A stretch of 64,000 nt of DNA from Terribacillus sp. DMT04 (GTDB lineage: Bacteria; Bacillota; Bacilli; Bacillales; Amphibacillaceae), in contig NZ_CP077639.1 in assembly GCF_019056395.1 (NCBI RefSeq), positions 2,854,001 through 2,918,000 on the forward strand, read 5' to 3'. Positions 1 through 8,212 of this stretch are shown piece by piece (the first letter of the stretch is position 1; each line of letters begins with the position of its first letter). Both the position numbers and the translations under genes were made by a program. The notes beneath the pieces are model-generated. The model saw nothing but the letters and a program-made list of their open reading frames with translations, was not told where the DNA came from and ran no database searches.

Positions 1-74
1 TCTCTTGATGCGTGTAATGCTTCTGCATAACTCAAGGATGCTGTGTTCGTAAGCTTAGCCAATAACGGTTCCAT
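1..74 (-). CDS. trpD: anthranilate phosphoribosyltransferase, N-terminal fragment
   Basis: Only the first two dozen codons are inside the window. The ATG at 72-74 follows an AAGGG ribosome site and lies inside the end of trpG in another frame, so the two overlap by 20 bases. The peptide begins MEPLLAKLTNTASLSYAEAL, which resembles the helical N-terminus of TrpD (short helix, then an S/T-x-x-E-A motif). TrpD would join anthranilate to PRPP, the step after TrpE/TrpG. Gene order and overlap are the main support. The catalytic part is outside the window, so the name is an inference from position. Confidence 0.7.
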   Translation of the reverse strand, partial: MEPLLAKLTNTASLSYAEALHASR

Positions 75-657
75 AACTTTTCCCTTCTTTCATACGTTCA
101 ATGTAGTATTTCACAATTTCCTTACCAGCTTCGGTTCCAATTGATTCCGGATGGAACTGCAGGCCATAGACTGGATATTGGCGATGCTGGACAGCCATGA
201 TTTCCTCATCATCTTCTGCGTATGCCGTCACTTCTAATTCTTCCGGAACAGTCTGCTTATTAATGACGAGCGAATGATAACGCATAATTGGCAGGTCCTT
301 GATAATCAGCGCTATATCATGTTCGCCTTCATAGCGCAGCGTAGATGTTTTACCATGTTTAATTTGACCTGCGCGACTGACTTCAGCTCCGAATGCTGTC
401 CCAATTGCCTGGTGACCAAGACAAATACCGAGAATAGGCGTTTTGCCAGCAAAGTGCTGAATAGCCTCCACGCAGATGCCCGCCTCCTCCGGTCTTCCTG
501 GCCCTGGTGACACAATGATTGCTTCTGGCTGCATTCTTTCGATATCCTGAATGGTTACCTCATCATTGCGGACTACTGTTACCTCTTCTCCAAGCTCCGC
601 TGTGTATTGAAATAAGTTATACGTAAAAGAATCGTAATTATCGATTAGCAGAATCAT
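55..657 (-). CDS. trpG: anthranilate synthase glutamine amidotransferase subunit
   Basis: A class I glutamine amidotransferase of 200 residues that supplies ammonia to TrpE for making anthranilate from chorismate. The oxyanion segment SPGPGRP (about 50-56), the nucleophile motif GICLGHQ (about 77-83, Cys79) and the C-terminal HPES motif (His/Glu of the triad, about 168-171) are all visible. A GGAGGT site sits 8 bases before the ATG. The start lies inside trpE (20-base overlap), suggesting translational coupling. B. subtilis has no trpG in its trp operon and shares PabA from the folate operon. Here trpG sits between trpE and trpD, so it is probably dedicated to tryptophan, although dual use with p-aminobenzoate synthesis cannot be excluded. 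Confidence 0.93.
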   Translation of the reverse strand: MILLIDNYDSFTYNLFQYTAELGEEVTVVRNDEVTIQDIERMQPEAIIVSPGPGRPEEAGICVEAIQHFAGKTPILGICLGHQAIGTAFGAEVSRAGQIKHGKTSTLRYEGEHDIALIIKDLPIMRYHSLVINKQTVPEELEVTAYAEDDEEIMAVQHRQYPVYGLQFHPESIGTEAGKEIVKYYIERMKEGKSYGTVIG

Positions 658-2041
658 GCAAACCTACCTCCGTTAGTGATTTCGCTTTATGAAGTGTCTC
701 ATCGTACTCTGTTGCAGGATCCGAATCATAAACAAGTCCGGCGCCTGCCTGCACATAAGCTTTTTTGTCTTTGACAACCATGGTCCGGATTGCCAGCGCC
801 AGATCTAGATCGCCGTTCATGTTGATGTAGCCTATCGCTCCTGCATAGAGACCTCGTTTTTTCTTCTCAAATTGATTGATTAATTGCATGGCCCGTATCT
901 TTGGTGCCCCAGATACGGTTCCTGCCGGAAGTGCTGCTATGAGTGCATCCAATCCGGTCATTCCTTCGGCCAAGTCTCCTTGCACCTCAGATACGATGTG
1001 CATCACGTGCTGATATTTTTCCACCGTCATATACTTTGTGAGTTCAACCGTGCCTACCTTACATACACGCCCCAGGTCATTCCGACTCAAGTCAACGAGC
1101 ATACGATGTTCTGCTAACTCTTTTTCATCTGCTAACAGCTCTGTAGTCAATTGCTCATCTTGTTCGGTTGTTTTGCCCCGCGGCCGTGACCCAGCAATAG
1201 GATTTGCCATTACTTTGCCATCACTTGCTTTAATCAAGCTCTCTGGCGAAGCACCTAATACGGTATAGTCTTCAAAATCAAGATAAAACATATATGGAGA
1301 GGGGTTGCTCGCTCGCAGCTTTCGGTAAAAACTAAATGCATCTCCATCAAAATCTGCTGTCAGCCGCTGCGAAAGCACGATTTGAAAGACATCCCCTGCT
1401 TTGATATAAGCTTTCGCATCTTCAACCATTTTCATAAAGGCTGCCTGGTCTATCTCTGGGTGGAAATGGACAGCAGGTAAACTTGCATCCGGTATTTCCT
1501 GATGTGTAGTAATATCCTTCTCCATCTCCTCCAGACGCTCTTGCAAAGCTTCTGCTGACCGATTACCAGAACCATTAACTGCCAGCAGCGTAACTCGTTC
1601 ATGCTTGTGATCGTAAATGATGATGTCTTGGTAAAACATGAAATGAACTTCCGGCATACCAATTGGATCTGCTGGCATCTCGCCAATCGCTTCATATTGC
1701 CGAATCGTATCATAAGCCATGTAGCCGATTGCTCCGCCATAAAACGGAAAGTCAAGTGGAAGCTGAACACCGCTTATATGCTGCTTTAACATTTCCAGCG
1801 GTTTCTCCTTTAGCTTCTCTTCTTTTCCATTCTCGGTAATTACTGTTCGCTGTCCTGTTCCTGTCAATTCCTTATATGGATTAGCACCAATGATGGAATA
1901 GCGTCCTTTTCCTGTATGATGGACCGAACTTTCCAGCAAGAACTTTTTTTGTCCACGTAATCGTTTATATATGATGACTGGTGTCAGTGTATCTCCGTTC
2001 AGCTGCTTCTTTTCAAAATGAATCGTTTGCGTAGTGCTCAT
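638..2041 (-). CDS. trpE: anthranilate synthase component I
   Basis: Chorismate-utilising enzyme that makes anthranilate with TrpG; 467 residues, normal for the family. The N-terminal lobe carries the LLESS motif of the tryptophan feedback site. The C-terminal catalytic core has IAGSRPRG, the ELLADEKELAEHRMLVDL segment, and GTVSGAPKIRAMQLI near the end. A start three codons upstream (GTG) is possible, but the AGGAG site is 8 bases before the ATG at 2039-2041, so I use that ATG. It is the first gene of the operon, directly behind two T-box leaders that read tRNA-Trp, so expression should rise when charged tRNA-Trp falls. TrpE is preferred to PabB because of the LLESS motif and the tryptophan leader. 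Confidence 0.95.
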   Translation of the reverse strand: MSTTQTIHFEKKQLNGDTLTPVIIYKRLRGQKKFLLESSVHHTGKGRYSIIGANPYKELTGTGQRTVITENGKEEKLKEKPLEMLKQHISGVQLPLDFPFYGGAIGYMAYDTIRQYEAIGEMPADPIGMPEVHFMFYQDIIIYDHKHERVTLLAVNGSGNRSAEALQERLEEMEKDITTHQEIPDASLPAVHFHPEIDQAAFMKMVEDAKAYIKAGDVFQIVLSQRLTADFDGDAFSFYRKLRASNPSPYMFYLDFEDYTVLGASPESLIKASDGKVMANPIAGSRPRGKTTEQDEQLTTELLADEKELAEHRMLVDLSRNDLGRVCKVGTVELTKYMTVEKYQHVMHIVSEVQGDLAEGMTGLDALIAALPAGTVSGAPKIRAMQLINQFEKKKRGLYAGAIGYINMNGDLDLALAIRTMVVKDKKAYVQAGAGLVYDSDPATEYDETLHKAKSLTEVGLHDSANR

Positions 2042-2068
2042 TCTTCTCACTCCTCTGCTTTAGATAAT

Positions 2069-2345
2069 AAAAAAAACCGTCCCCTATGCACATGGTTTGG
2101 TCATGTGCATAGGGGACGGTTCTTCACCGCGGTGCCACCTCTATTGAAAGCTCTCACTTTCCGCTCATTCGGATACGCAGCAAATGCTTAATATCCTATC
2201 CCGGTAACGGGGGAAACCGGATTCCCCTACTTGCATTCAAGGAATCTCTCTGAAGCCCATTCCATGCTGCCGATTTGACCGGAATCCCACCATCACCGGC
2301 TCTCTGTACAAATCCTGCAGCATGTACTCCTCTTCATCAACGATT
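2069..2345 (-). ncRNA. T-box leader, tRNA-Trp type, proximal copy
   Basis: Read on the minus strand, this second leader has an AGAGAGCCGG segment and a GGTGGGA motif of stem I. A UGG specifier codon for tryptophan is at 2259-2257, followed by the T-box sequence AGGTGGCACCGCGG (2142-2128). It ends in a very long terminator: arms of about 20 base pairs at 2075-2094 and 2102-2121 followed by a U-run (2076-2069). Uncharged tRNA-Trp would pair with the specifier and the T-box bulge and favour the antiterminator. The trpE ribosome site starts less than 20 bases after the U-run. Confidence 0.93.
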
Positions 2346-2353
2346 TTGTGTAT

Positions 2354-2600
2354 AAAAAAAGGCAATCTCTCCAATAAAGGACGAGATTACCCGTGGTACC
2401 ACCTTTGTTAGCTAGCGAACTAGCTCACTTTACTCCTTTTATCGGGGGAGATGCCGCCACAGCCTACTATCCATTTCAGCCATAGTGCTCAGAAGTCCAT
2501 TCACAAATGCATCACACCGGTTCCCACCAGCCACCGGCTCTCTATAAGTGATCACATTAGCTACTACTCTTCGTCATCGCTACCGTATCTGTTTTACTTG
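2354..2600 (-). ncRNA. T-box leader, tRNA-Trp type, distal copy
   Basis: First of the two leaders after the promoter. It has the AGTAGTAGC and GAGAGCCGGTGG stem I elements and a GAA-UGG-A specifier with UGG at 2499-2497. The T-box sequence AAAGGTGGTACCACGG is at 2406-2391, and a terminator has arms at 2383-2391 and 2361-2369 before seven U (2360-2354). Both leaders read tryptophan, so two antitermination decisions must be passed before trpE is transcribed, giving a steeper response and lower leak than one leader. Confidence 0.93.
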
Positions 2601-2605
2601 GATTC

Positions 2606-2634
2606 ATTGTAGACCCCTTGTAAGCACATGTCAA
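2606..2634 (-). promoter_or_regulatory. sigma-A promoter of the trp operon
   Basis: TTGACA at 2634-2629, a 17-base spacer and TACAAT at 2611-2606: near-consensus for the vegetative sigma factor. The -35 box overlaps the stop codon of the upstream helicase gene (TGA at 2633-2631). The expected start near 2599 leads straight into the distal T-box. Confidence 0.9.
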
Positions 2635-3794
2635 GAGGTTTCTTTTCCAGCATCCTGTAAATCGGCTTTGCCGTTGTCACCAAAGACTAGCTGTTTTCGA
2701 GGCAAGCGCTGTTTTGTTTCTTTTTCAATTTGCTTAATTTGATGACGGTCACGCGGTGTTACAAACGCAACAGTCAAGCCTGTACTTCCTGCTCTGCCGG
2801 TACGACCGATGCGATGGATATAGCTTTCTGTATCTTCCGGCAAGTCATAGTTAAATACATGCGTAACACCTTCCACATCCAATCCGCGAGCTGCTACATC
2901 TGTTGCAACAAGGAACTGGGTTTTGTACTCACGAAAATTTTTCATCGCTCGCTCTCGTTTTGCTTGTGAAAGATCGCCATGCAGCTCGTCCGATTCGAGA
3001 CCTAATCCACGCAAATAGCCATGCAGCTCAGATGCACGTCTTTTTGTTCGACAGAAAATAATGGCGGCAAATGGCCGATACATTTGCAATAGCGTTTTAA
3101 GCGTATTGCGCTTTTCTCTGTCTGACATTTCCAAGACAATCTGTTTGATCTCCTGCAATGTGACATTGTCTGTTTCAATCGTGATCTCCTTCGGGCGCTG
3201 CATTTGCGTACCAGCCAGCTGCCGGATTTCTTTTGGCATCGTCGCAGAGAACAATAACGTCTGTTTTGTTTTAGGCAAAGCATTCGCGACATCTTTTACA
3301 TCATGCCAAAACCCCATATGCAGCATCTGATCCGCCTCATCCAAGACAAATGTACGAACATGCGCTAAATCAACTGTGCCGCGTCGCATATGATCGAGAA
3401 GCCGCCCTGGAGTTGCCACAACAATATCTATTCTTCCTTCCAAACGCTTCAGCTGCTTCACAATATCTTGTCCCCCGTAAACAGCGAGGATGCCTATTTC
3501 TTCTTCTGGATGAACTAGCTTGGCAAGTTCATCATAAATTTGGATCGCCAATTCCCTCGTCGGGCTAAGAATAAGCGCTTGTATTCCTTCACTCTCTGCA
3601 TCAAGCATTTCAAGTATTGGCAGCAAGAAAGCAAGCGTCTTGCCGGTACCTGTCTGTGCTTTCGCAATCACATCTTTTCCAGCCAAAATCTCCGGTATTG
3701 CTTGCTGCTGAACAGGCGTGGGCTCTGCTATTCCTAATTTATGTAACAGTTCTAATCTGCTTTCTTGTAAGTTTAACTCACTGAAATGCTTCAT
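2631..3794 (-). CDS. DEAD-box ATP-dependent RNA helicase
   Basis: Cytosolic RNA helicase of 387 residues. A Q-motif (FSELNL...PTPVQQQAIP) is near residues 4-32. Walker A is AQTGTGKT, then PTRELAIQ, TPGRLLD, the DEAD box in VLDEADQML, and SAT in LFSATMP. The second RecA lobe has VATDVAARGLDV and the final HRIGRTGRAG motif. The C-terminus after the helicase core is very short (about 30 residues), with no Gly/Arg-rich or DbpA-type RNA-binding tail, so substrate choice may depend on partners. The start follows a GAAGGA site. It resembles the CshA/DeaD group more than YfmL, but I cannot assign a specific orthologue. It ends inside the trp promoter. Confidence 0.93.
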   Translation of the reverse strand: MKHFSELNLQESRLELLHKLGIAEPTPVQQQAIPEILAGKDVIAKAQTGTGKTLAFLLPILEMLDAESEGIQALILSPTRELAIQIYDELAKLVHPEEEIGILAVYGGQDIVKQLKRLEGRIDIVVATPGRLLDHMRRGTVDLAHVRTFVLDEADQMLHMGFWHDVKDVANALPKTKQTLLFSATMPKEIRQLAGTQMQRPKEITIETDNVTLQEIKQIVLEMSDREKRNTLKTLLQMYRPFAAIIFCRTKRRASELHGYLRGLGLESDELHGDLSQAKRERAMKNFREYKTQFLVATDVAARGLDVEGVTHVFNYDLPEDTESYIHRIGRTGRAGSTGLTVAFVTPRDRHQIKQIEKETKQRLPRKQLVFGDNGKADLQDAGKETS

Positions 3795-3905
3795 TTTTTA
3801 TTCCTTCTTTCATACATTTTCCAGTATTATCATGTGAAATTATGCTAGATGTACCCGCAAAAAGTTTGTAAGATATCAGTATACACGTATTAGGGGGGAA
3901 ATTAT

Positions 3906-4025
3906 ATGCATAAAGTGCTGATCGGCATCTTCGCTCTGCTGATCATTGGCTTCAGCATCATCGGTTTGCTTCAAGGTGAAATACAACTAAATGAGGCGAG
4001 CAAATCGTCAATAAATTTAAAATGA
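3906..4025 (+). CDS. small single-pass membrane protein, 39 residues, hypothetical
   Basis: Starts MHKVLIGIFALLIIGFSIIG and ends with about 17 polar residues. One hydrophobic helix spans residues 4-22, with a basic N-terminal side. A GGGGGG ribosome site is about 8 bases before the ATG, stronger than chance would predict for a random short ORF. It stands alone between the helicase gene and the LysM/3D gene, both on the other strand, with no terminator I can identify with confidence. I do not recognise the family. Support is the ribosome site plus a clean membrane segment only. Confidence 0.5.
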   Translation: MHKVLIGIFALLIIGFSIIGLLQGEIQLNEASKSSINLK

Positions 4026-4075
4026 TAGCGTTTACTCTGCACGCGAACGGGTAAAATATAATATATATATAAATA

Positions 4076-4114
4076 AAAAACAGGCAAAGCAAACCGCCAT
4101 TTGCTCTACCTGCT
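4076..4114 (-). terminator. terminator of the LysM/3D gene
   Basis: On the minus strand, CAGGTAGAGCAAA and TTTGCTTTGCCTG form an imperfect stem with a six-base loop, followed by a run of T. It lies directly downstream of the stop at 4128. Confidence 0.75.
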
Positions 4115-4127
4115 GCATCTATTTGTA

Positions 4128-5015
4128 TTAGTCTAGAACTTTTACAGTTACAGATTTACGTCCCCAGCTAAGTGCTGTGCCTTTGTCAGGTACGTGTACA
4201 TCGATCTTGTTGCCTTTAATTGCACCGCCAGTATCGCCAGCGACTGCTTCTCCATAGCCTTCTACCCATACACGAGATCCCAGAGGAATAACACTTGGAT
4301 CTACTGCAATAACTTTAGCATTTGGATTTGCATTCAAATCAATACCAGTAGCTGTTACACCAGAACAACCATCACATTGTCCAGTATATGCTGTTGCTGA
4401 TACTGTCAATTCTTTTGCAGCTTCTTGATTTGTACTTGCAGCTGCTGTTTCTTCTTTGGCAGGAGCTGCTTCTTGTTTAGCAGGTTCTGCTTCTTGTTTA
4501 GACTCCTGTTGTGCTGGAGCTTCTTGCTTCGGTGCTGTTTCTTGTTTTGGAGCTTCTTGCTTCGGCGCTTCTTGTGCTGGAGCTTCTTGTTTCGGAGCTT
4601 CCGCTTTAGCCGCTTCTTGTTTTACTGGTGCTGCCGCTGCTGTTTCGCTACCAGTCACTGCAAGTTGCTGACCTATTACAATCAAATCGGAATTCAAGCT
4701 GTTCCATGCTTTAATGTTTCCTACCGATACGTTGAACTTCCCTGCGATTTTAGATAGAGTATCGCCTTTTACTACTGTATATGAATCTGTTGTGTTTGTT
4801 GTTTCTTTATCTATATTTAACTTCTGATTAGGAAAGATTAGGTCAGAATCAAGTTGGTTAAGCTCTTTAAGCTGATCAACACTTACTTCGTATTTGTGTG
4901 CGATATCCCAAAGGGTATCCCCTGTTTGAACGTTATATTCAGCAGCTGATGCTGTTGTGCTGAATGCCCCCGCGACCACTAGTCCTGTAGCTAAAGATAC
5001 GACTGTTTTTTTCAT
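4128..5015 (-). CDS. yocH: secreted cell-wall hydrolase-like protein, two LysM domains and a 3D domain (YocH-like)
   Basis: Exported protein of 295 residues. A signal peptide with an ASA cleavage region covers about 1-24. Two LysM peptidoglycan-binding repeats follow (about 27-69 and 78-120, each with a GDTLxxIA motif). A low-complexity Q/E/A/P/K linker (about 125-200) built from QEAPKQEAP-like units comes next. The C-terminal 3D domain (about 205-295) has the AYTGQCDGC start and DTGG and KIDVHVPD motifs carrying the three conserved aspartates. That domain is related to MltA/RpfB-type muralytic enzymes. Length and architecture match B. subtilis YocH (about 287 residues), a WalRK-controlled protein. 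I could not find a well-spaced WalR box here. An AAGGAGG site precedes the ATG. Confidence 0.87.
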   Translation of the reverse strand: MKKTVVSLATGLVVAGAFSTTASAAEYNVQTGDTLWDIAHKYEVSVDQLKELNQLDSDLIFPNQKLNIDKETTNTTDSYTVVKGDTLSKIAGKFNVSVGNIKAWNSLNSDLIVIGQQLAVTGSETAAAAPVKQEAAKAEAPKQEAPAQEAPKQEAPKQETAPKQEAPAQQESKQEAEPAKQEAAPAKEETAAASTNQEAAKELTVSATAYTGQCDGCSGVTATGIDLNANPNAKVIAVDPSVIPLGSRVWVEGYGEAVAGDTGGAIKGNKIDVHVPDKGTALSWGRKSVTVKVLD

Positions 5016-5391
5016 ACGCCGTCTACCTCCTTAAATTTCTAACAAGACTTATGCTATCACATGGGCTTAACCCAGTGGGTTACAAGAAGTTTAAGGTTAT
5101 ATTACAGCAAATCCTCACAGCAATATTATTGTTACATTGTAATCTTTTCGTAATAAATAGAGAGATAACCAAGCTACATCGGGCATTTTTGTAATAAAAA
5201 CCCCCCTTTTTAGCCTAAAAACTGGAATATAGAAAAATGCTTTTTTTTATTGACTTGGCTCTATTTTGTTTTTTTCACTTCATTTTCTGTCGTTTTTCCG
5301 TTGTTTTTAGGACAAATGTTACAGAAGACAACTCCAATATCCCTTTATTTACCAATTACAAAGAAAAAACAGAAGCTATTGCTCCTGTTTC
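5016..5391. other. AT-rich intergenic stretch between yocH-like and cpdB-like genes
   Basis: It holds the yocH-like upstream region (an AAGGAGG site and several TGTAAT/TGTTAC hexamers but no clear -35/-10 pair). A T-rich middle part follows at about 5230-5310, then the minus-strand terminator at 5364-5388. Plus-strand ORFs here lack ribosome sites and look like chance reading through T-rich DNA. Confidence 0.5.
5364..5388 (-). terminator. terminator of the CpdB-like gene
   Basis: On the minus strand ACAGGAGC pairs with GCTTCTGT (one G-U pair) around an AATA loop, followed by six T. It starts four bases after the stop codon. Confidence 0.75.
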
Positions 5392-6969
5392 TCACTTTCG
5401 AACTTGCCAATTATGGTTGCAAGCAGCTTCAATTACTTTGCGTTGGCTAATATAATCCGCAATTAATTCTGTCATGTCCGTTGTAATCTCACGAACTACA
5501 GGTTTTCCTTTAAACATAATATAATCGCCCCCGCCAGCTGCTCGGTAATTATTCATCACTACTTGGTATGTCTCATCCGCCAAAACGGGATTTTCTTTTA
5601 TCGACAATCCTTGAACCCTGTCTCCGACCTCTCGGCTGATATCTAACGTATAGGAGATACCTTCCCACATATCGTAGTTATAATGCTGCGGCTTTGGTTC
5701 CAGAAAGGACGGGCTAACCTCGAGCTCTAAATCCTCATCTAAAGAGAAATAAGTGGCCGATAGTTCGAGTGCCTGCTTCATATCAGCACCCGTAATCTCT
5801 ATAACCTTTAATGTGTTCGGGTAAATATAGTTAGCAACAATATCCCGCATCGTAATATCTTGTGGGAATCCTGGAGATGCATTATGGAACAAAGCGGTAC
5901 TGGATATATCTACACCAGCTGCATCCATTTGTACTTTATTAATAAATTCAATGAAAGCTGTCTCTTTTATTCTCGTCTCAAAAGCATCATGAATGATCAT
6001 ATCGCCGTCAATTTTTCCAATGGGCTGATCAAGCCATTTCTGTGTTTCATTTTCATAGGAAGAAACTAGGGTCAAGAGCTGTTCGTCCGGTTCAATCTCG
6101 TTAGTAATAGGATGTAATGTTGATTCTGTTGTGACGCTTTTCTTCTTATTATGCAGCTGCTCTACATCAATGGTTACTTCACCAAGAAATGCACCAGTGG
6201 AACCAGGCTGGATAACTGTGACCCCATTCACCTTCTCCGCAAGTGTCCGATGCTGATGCCCTGTTACCAAAACATCAATTCCTTCTATTGAATGACAAAT
6301 CTCATAGCCCACGTTTTCCCCAGTAAGTGATTCAGTTGGACTGCCTGTCTCTAAATCGCGTTCAAAACCACCGTGATACGCAACGACAAGGACATCCGGC
6401 TGTTCTTCTTCTCGGACTTTCTTTACCCATCTTCTTGTCGATTCCAGCACATGCTCAAAAGCCAGACCTTCAATATGGTTGGGGTCTTCCCAGTTTGGAA
6501 TGAAATGCGTAGTAACACCGAGAATAGCAAGTTTAACTCCATTTGCCATTAGAATTTTGTATGGCTTACCAAATACAGGTTCCTTTTTTGTCTTATCCAA
6601 TATGTTACTGCATAGATAAGGAAACGCAGCTGATTGGATAGCCGCCTGCAAGTAAGGCATGCCGTAATTGAATTCATGATTTCCGATTACAGCAGCATCA
6701 TATCTCAATTCATTCATACAGCGGATCATTGGATTATCTTCTGCCGCACCGTATTTTGCATGATGATACGTCAGCGGTGTTCCTTGTATCATATCGCCAT
6801 TATCAAGAAGCAGAACATGTTCTTTTTCCTGCCTTATTTGTCTAATTAAAGTTGCAACACGTGCCAACCCAAGTGGAGCCGGTTCTCTATCACGGTAGGT
6901 AGTCGGAAAGATATTACCATGCACATCACTCGTTACAAGCAAGGTGATATTTGTTGTATTTTCACTCAT
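5392..6969 (-). CDS. cytosolic 5'-nucleotidase / 2',3'-cyclic phosphodiesterase family protein (CpdB-like)
   Basis: Two-domain metallophosphoesterase of 525 residues. The N-terminal domain has the metal motifs TSDVHGN (about 13-19), LDNGDMIQGTP, GNHEFNYG, AYHGG and GHQHR. The C-terminal 5'-nucleotidase domain ends with the YRAAGGGDY substrate-stacking motif. The IQGTPLTYH wording is closer to CpdB than to UshA. There is no signal peptide, so it should act inside the cell on nucleotides or 2',3'-cyclic nucleotides from RNA decay. AGGAGG precedes the ATG. It diverges from the phosphonate-importer operon across 173 bases containing a PhoP-box-like array, so shared phosphate control is possible. 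Confidence 0.85.
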   Translation of the reverse strand: MSENTTNITLLVTSDVHGNIFPTTYRDREPAPLGLARVATLIRQIRQEKEHVLLLDNGDMIQGTPLTYHHAKYGAAEDNPMIRCMNELRYDAAVIGNHEFNYGMPYLQAAIQSAAFPYLCSNILDKTKKEPVFGKPYKILMANGVKLAILGVTTHFIPNWEDPNHIEGLAFEHVLESTRRWVKKVREEEQPDVLVVAYHGGFERDLETGSPTESLTGENVGYEICHSIEGIDVLVTGHQHRTLAEKVNGVTVIQPGSTGAFLGEVTIDVEQLHNKKKSVTTESTLHPITNEIEPDEQLLTLVSSYENETQKWLDQPIGKIDGDMIIHDAFETRIKETAFIEFINKVQMDAAGVDISSTALFHNASPGFPQDITMRDIVANYIYPNTLKVIEITGADMKQALELSATYFSLDEDLELEVSPSFLEPKPQHYNYDMWEGISYTLDISREVGDRVQGLSIKENPVLADETYQVVMNNYRAAGGGDYIMFKGKPVVREITTDMTELIADYISQRKVIEAACNHNWQVRK

Positions 6970-7046
6970 TCAGGCTATTCCTCCTGCATCGTTTTCTGAA
7001 TTAAAACAGTATTTGCTATTATCTATCATAACATGCTAAAACTATC

Positions 7047-7100
7047 TTTACATTCTTATTACAGTAAGTTAACATAAACTGGAACAAGACGTGATATAGT
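7047..7100 (+). promoter_or_regulatory. PhoP-box-like array and promoter of the phn operon
   Basis: TTTACA (7047-7052), ATTACA (7058-7063) and TTAACA (7069-7074) repeat with an exact 11-base period. Weaker CTAAAA (7036-7041) and GGAACA (7081-7086) continue the series. This is the pattern of PhoP sites in Bacillus. A TATAGT -10 element at 7095-7100 has no normal -35 and instead sits about 20 bases after the last strong repeat, as in PhoP-activated promoters. Motif and spacing are seen; activation by low phosphate is inferred. Confidence 0.68.
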
Positions 7101-7142
7101 TGTTCATGCAGTGCAAATTAAACAAAACTTTGGGGGTATATC

Positions 7143-8069
7143 ATGTTTAAGAAAATTGCAGGTGTTGGCGCAACTCTATTTCTGGCAGCAGGCTTGCTAA
7201 GTGCATGTGGATCGGATGACTCTAGTGCAGAAGGAAGCGACAGCAATAAAGAACTAGAAGAACTTCGTGTACAATTTGTTCCTTCTCAGAACGCAGAGAC
7301 ATTGGAAGCAAAAGCTGAGCCGCTCGAAGGACTTCTTAAAGAAGAGCTGGGCATTCCTGTTGATGTAAGTGTATCCACTAACTACAATACAATCGTGGAA
7401 GCAATGGCTTCTGATCAAGTAGACGTTGGTTTCCTTCCGCCTACAGCATACGCATTGGCACATGAAAAAGGTGCAGCTGATGTAATCTTGCAATCTCAGC
7501 GTTATGGTGTTAATCCGGAAGATGGTTCTCCAACTGATGAGCTAGTAGACTTTTATCTAGCACAGTTTGTCGTGAAGAAAGATTCCGATATCGAATCTCT
7601 TGAAGACCTTGAAGGTAAGAGCATCGCTGTACAGGATGTCACTTCATCTGCGGGTTATGTATGGCCAGCTGGTGCACTTGATGGTGCTGGTTTGGACATC
7701 CAGTCTGACTTGAATCCAACTATTGTTAAGGGTCATGACATGGGTATCGTCAGTGTATTGAATGGTGACACAGATGCAGCTGTTACTTTCCAGGATGCAC
7801 GTAATATTGTAAAAGGTGACTATCCGACTGTATTTGAAGATACAAAAGTTATTGCAACTACCGAAAAAATTCCAAACGATACAATTGCTGTTGATCCAGA
7901 CATGAGTGACGAGTGGAAACAAAAAATCACAGATGCTTTCATCAACATCGGTAAAGATCCCGAAGGTTTGGAAATCATTCGTGAAGTTTACTCTCACGAA
8001 GGTTATGTAGAATCTAATGAAAGCAACTTTGATATCGTACGTGACTACCAAAAATTCGCACAAGAATAA
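7143..8069 (+). CDS. phnD: phosphate/phosphite/phosphonate ABC transporter substrate-binding lipoprotein
   Basis: Lipoprotein of 308 residues: N-terminal helix then the lipobox LLSAC (Cys22). After cleavage it would be lipid-anchored outside the membrane. The body matches the PhnD/PtxB/PhnS family: a VQFVPSQNAETL start, DVGFLPPTAYALA, KSIAVQDVTSSAGYVWPAGAL and a GHDMGIVSVLNGDTDAAVTFQDAR hinge region. It captures the ligand for PhnC-PhnE-PhnE. Without structural data I cannot say whether phosphonate, phosphite or phosphate esters are preferred. A GGGGG site precedes the ATG, and a hairpin after the stop probably lets phnD be made in excess over the membrane parts. Confidence 0.9.
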   Translation: MFKKIAGVGATLFLAAGLLSACGSDDSSAEGSDSNKELEELRVQFVPSQNAETLEAKAEPLEGLLKEELGIPVDVSVSTNYNTIVEAMASDQVDVGFLPPTAYALAHEKGAADVILQSQRYGVNPEDGSPTDELVDFYLAQFVVKKDSDIESLEDLEGKSIAVQDVTSSAGYVWPAGALDGAGLDIQSDLNPTIVKGHDMGIVSVLNGDTDAAVTFQDARNIVKGDYPTVFEDTKVIATTEKIPNDTIAVDPDMSDEWKQKITDAFINIGKDPEGLEIIREVYSHEGYVESNESNFDIVRDYQKFAQE

Positions 8070-8094
8070 TTAAGTTTATAATCTAACTATCAAT

Positions 8095-8134
8095 CCAGCC
8101 GGCCTGAGATTTCCTTAGACTGGCTGGGCTTTTG
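8095..8134 (+). terminator. intercistronic hairpin between phnD and phnC
   Basis: Arms CCAGCCGG (8095-8102) and CTGGCTGG (8120-8127, one G-U pair) followed by GCTTTT. The weak T-run suggests partial termination, a common way to keep binding protein above permease levels. Confidence 0.65.
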
Positions 8135-8212
8135 TCTGTATGTATATTTTTTCCGAACTGTATTTCTTATTATCTTTAACTATTAAACTACATAAAAAGG
8201 TTGGTATAGAAA

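Noticed and set aside
4485-4620. CRISPR-like short repeats
   Set aside because: The 27-36 base periodicity is in-frame QEAPKQEAP protein repeat in the LysM/3D linker, without spacers. No CRISPR array or cas gene is seen in the window.
4425-4757. Cys/Phe/Leu-rich plus-strand frame
   Set aside because: Antisense shadow of the Gln-Glu-Ala-Pro repeats in the LysM/3D gene; composition is an artefact of repeated codons.
5041-5220. WalR box (TGTWAH-N5-TGTWAH) for the YocH-like gene
   Set aside because: TGTAAT and TGTTAC hexamers occur, but none with the required five-base gap on either strand.
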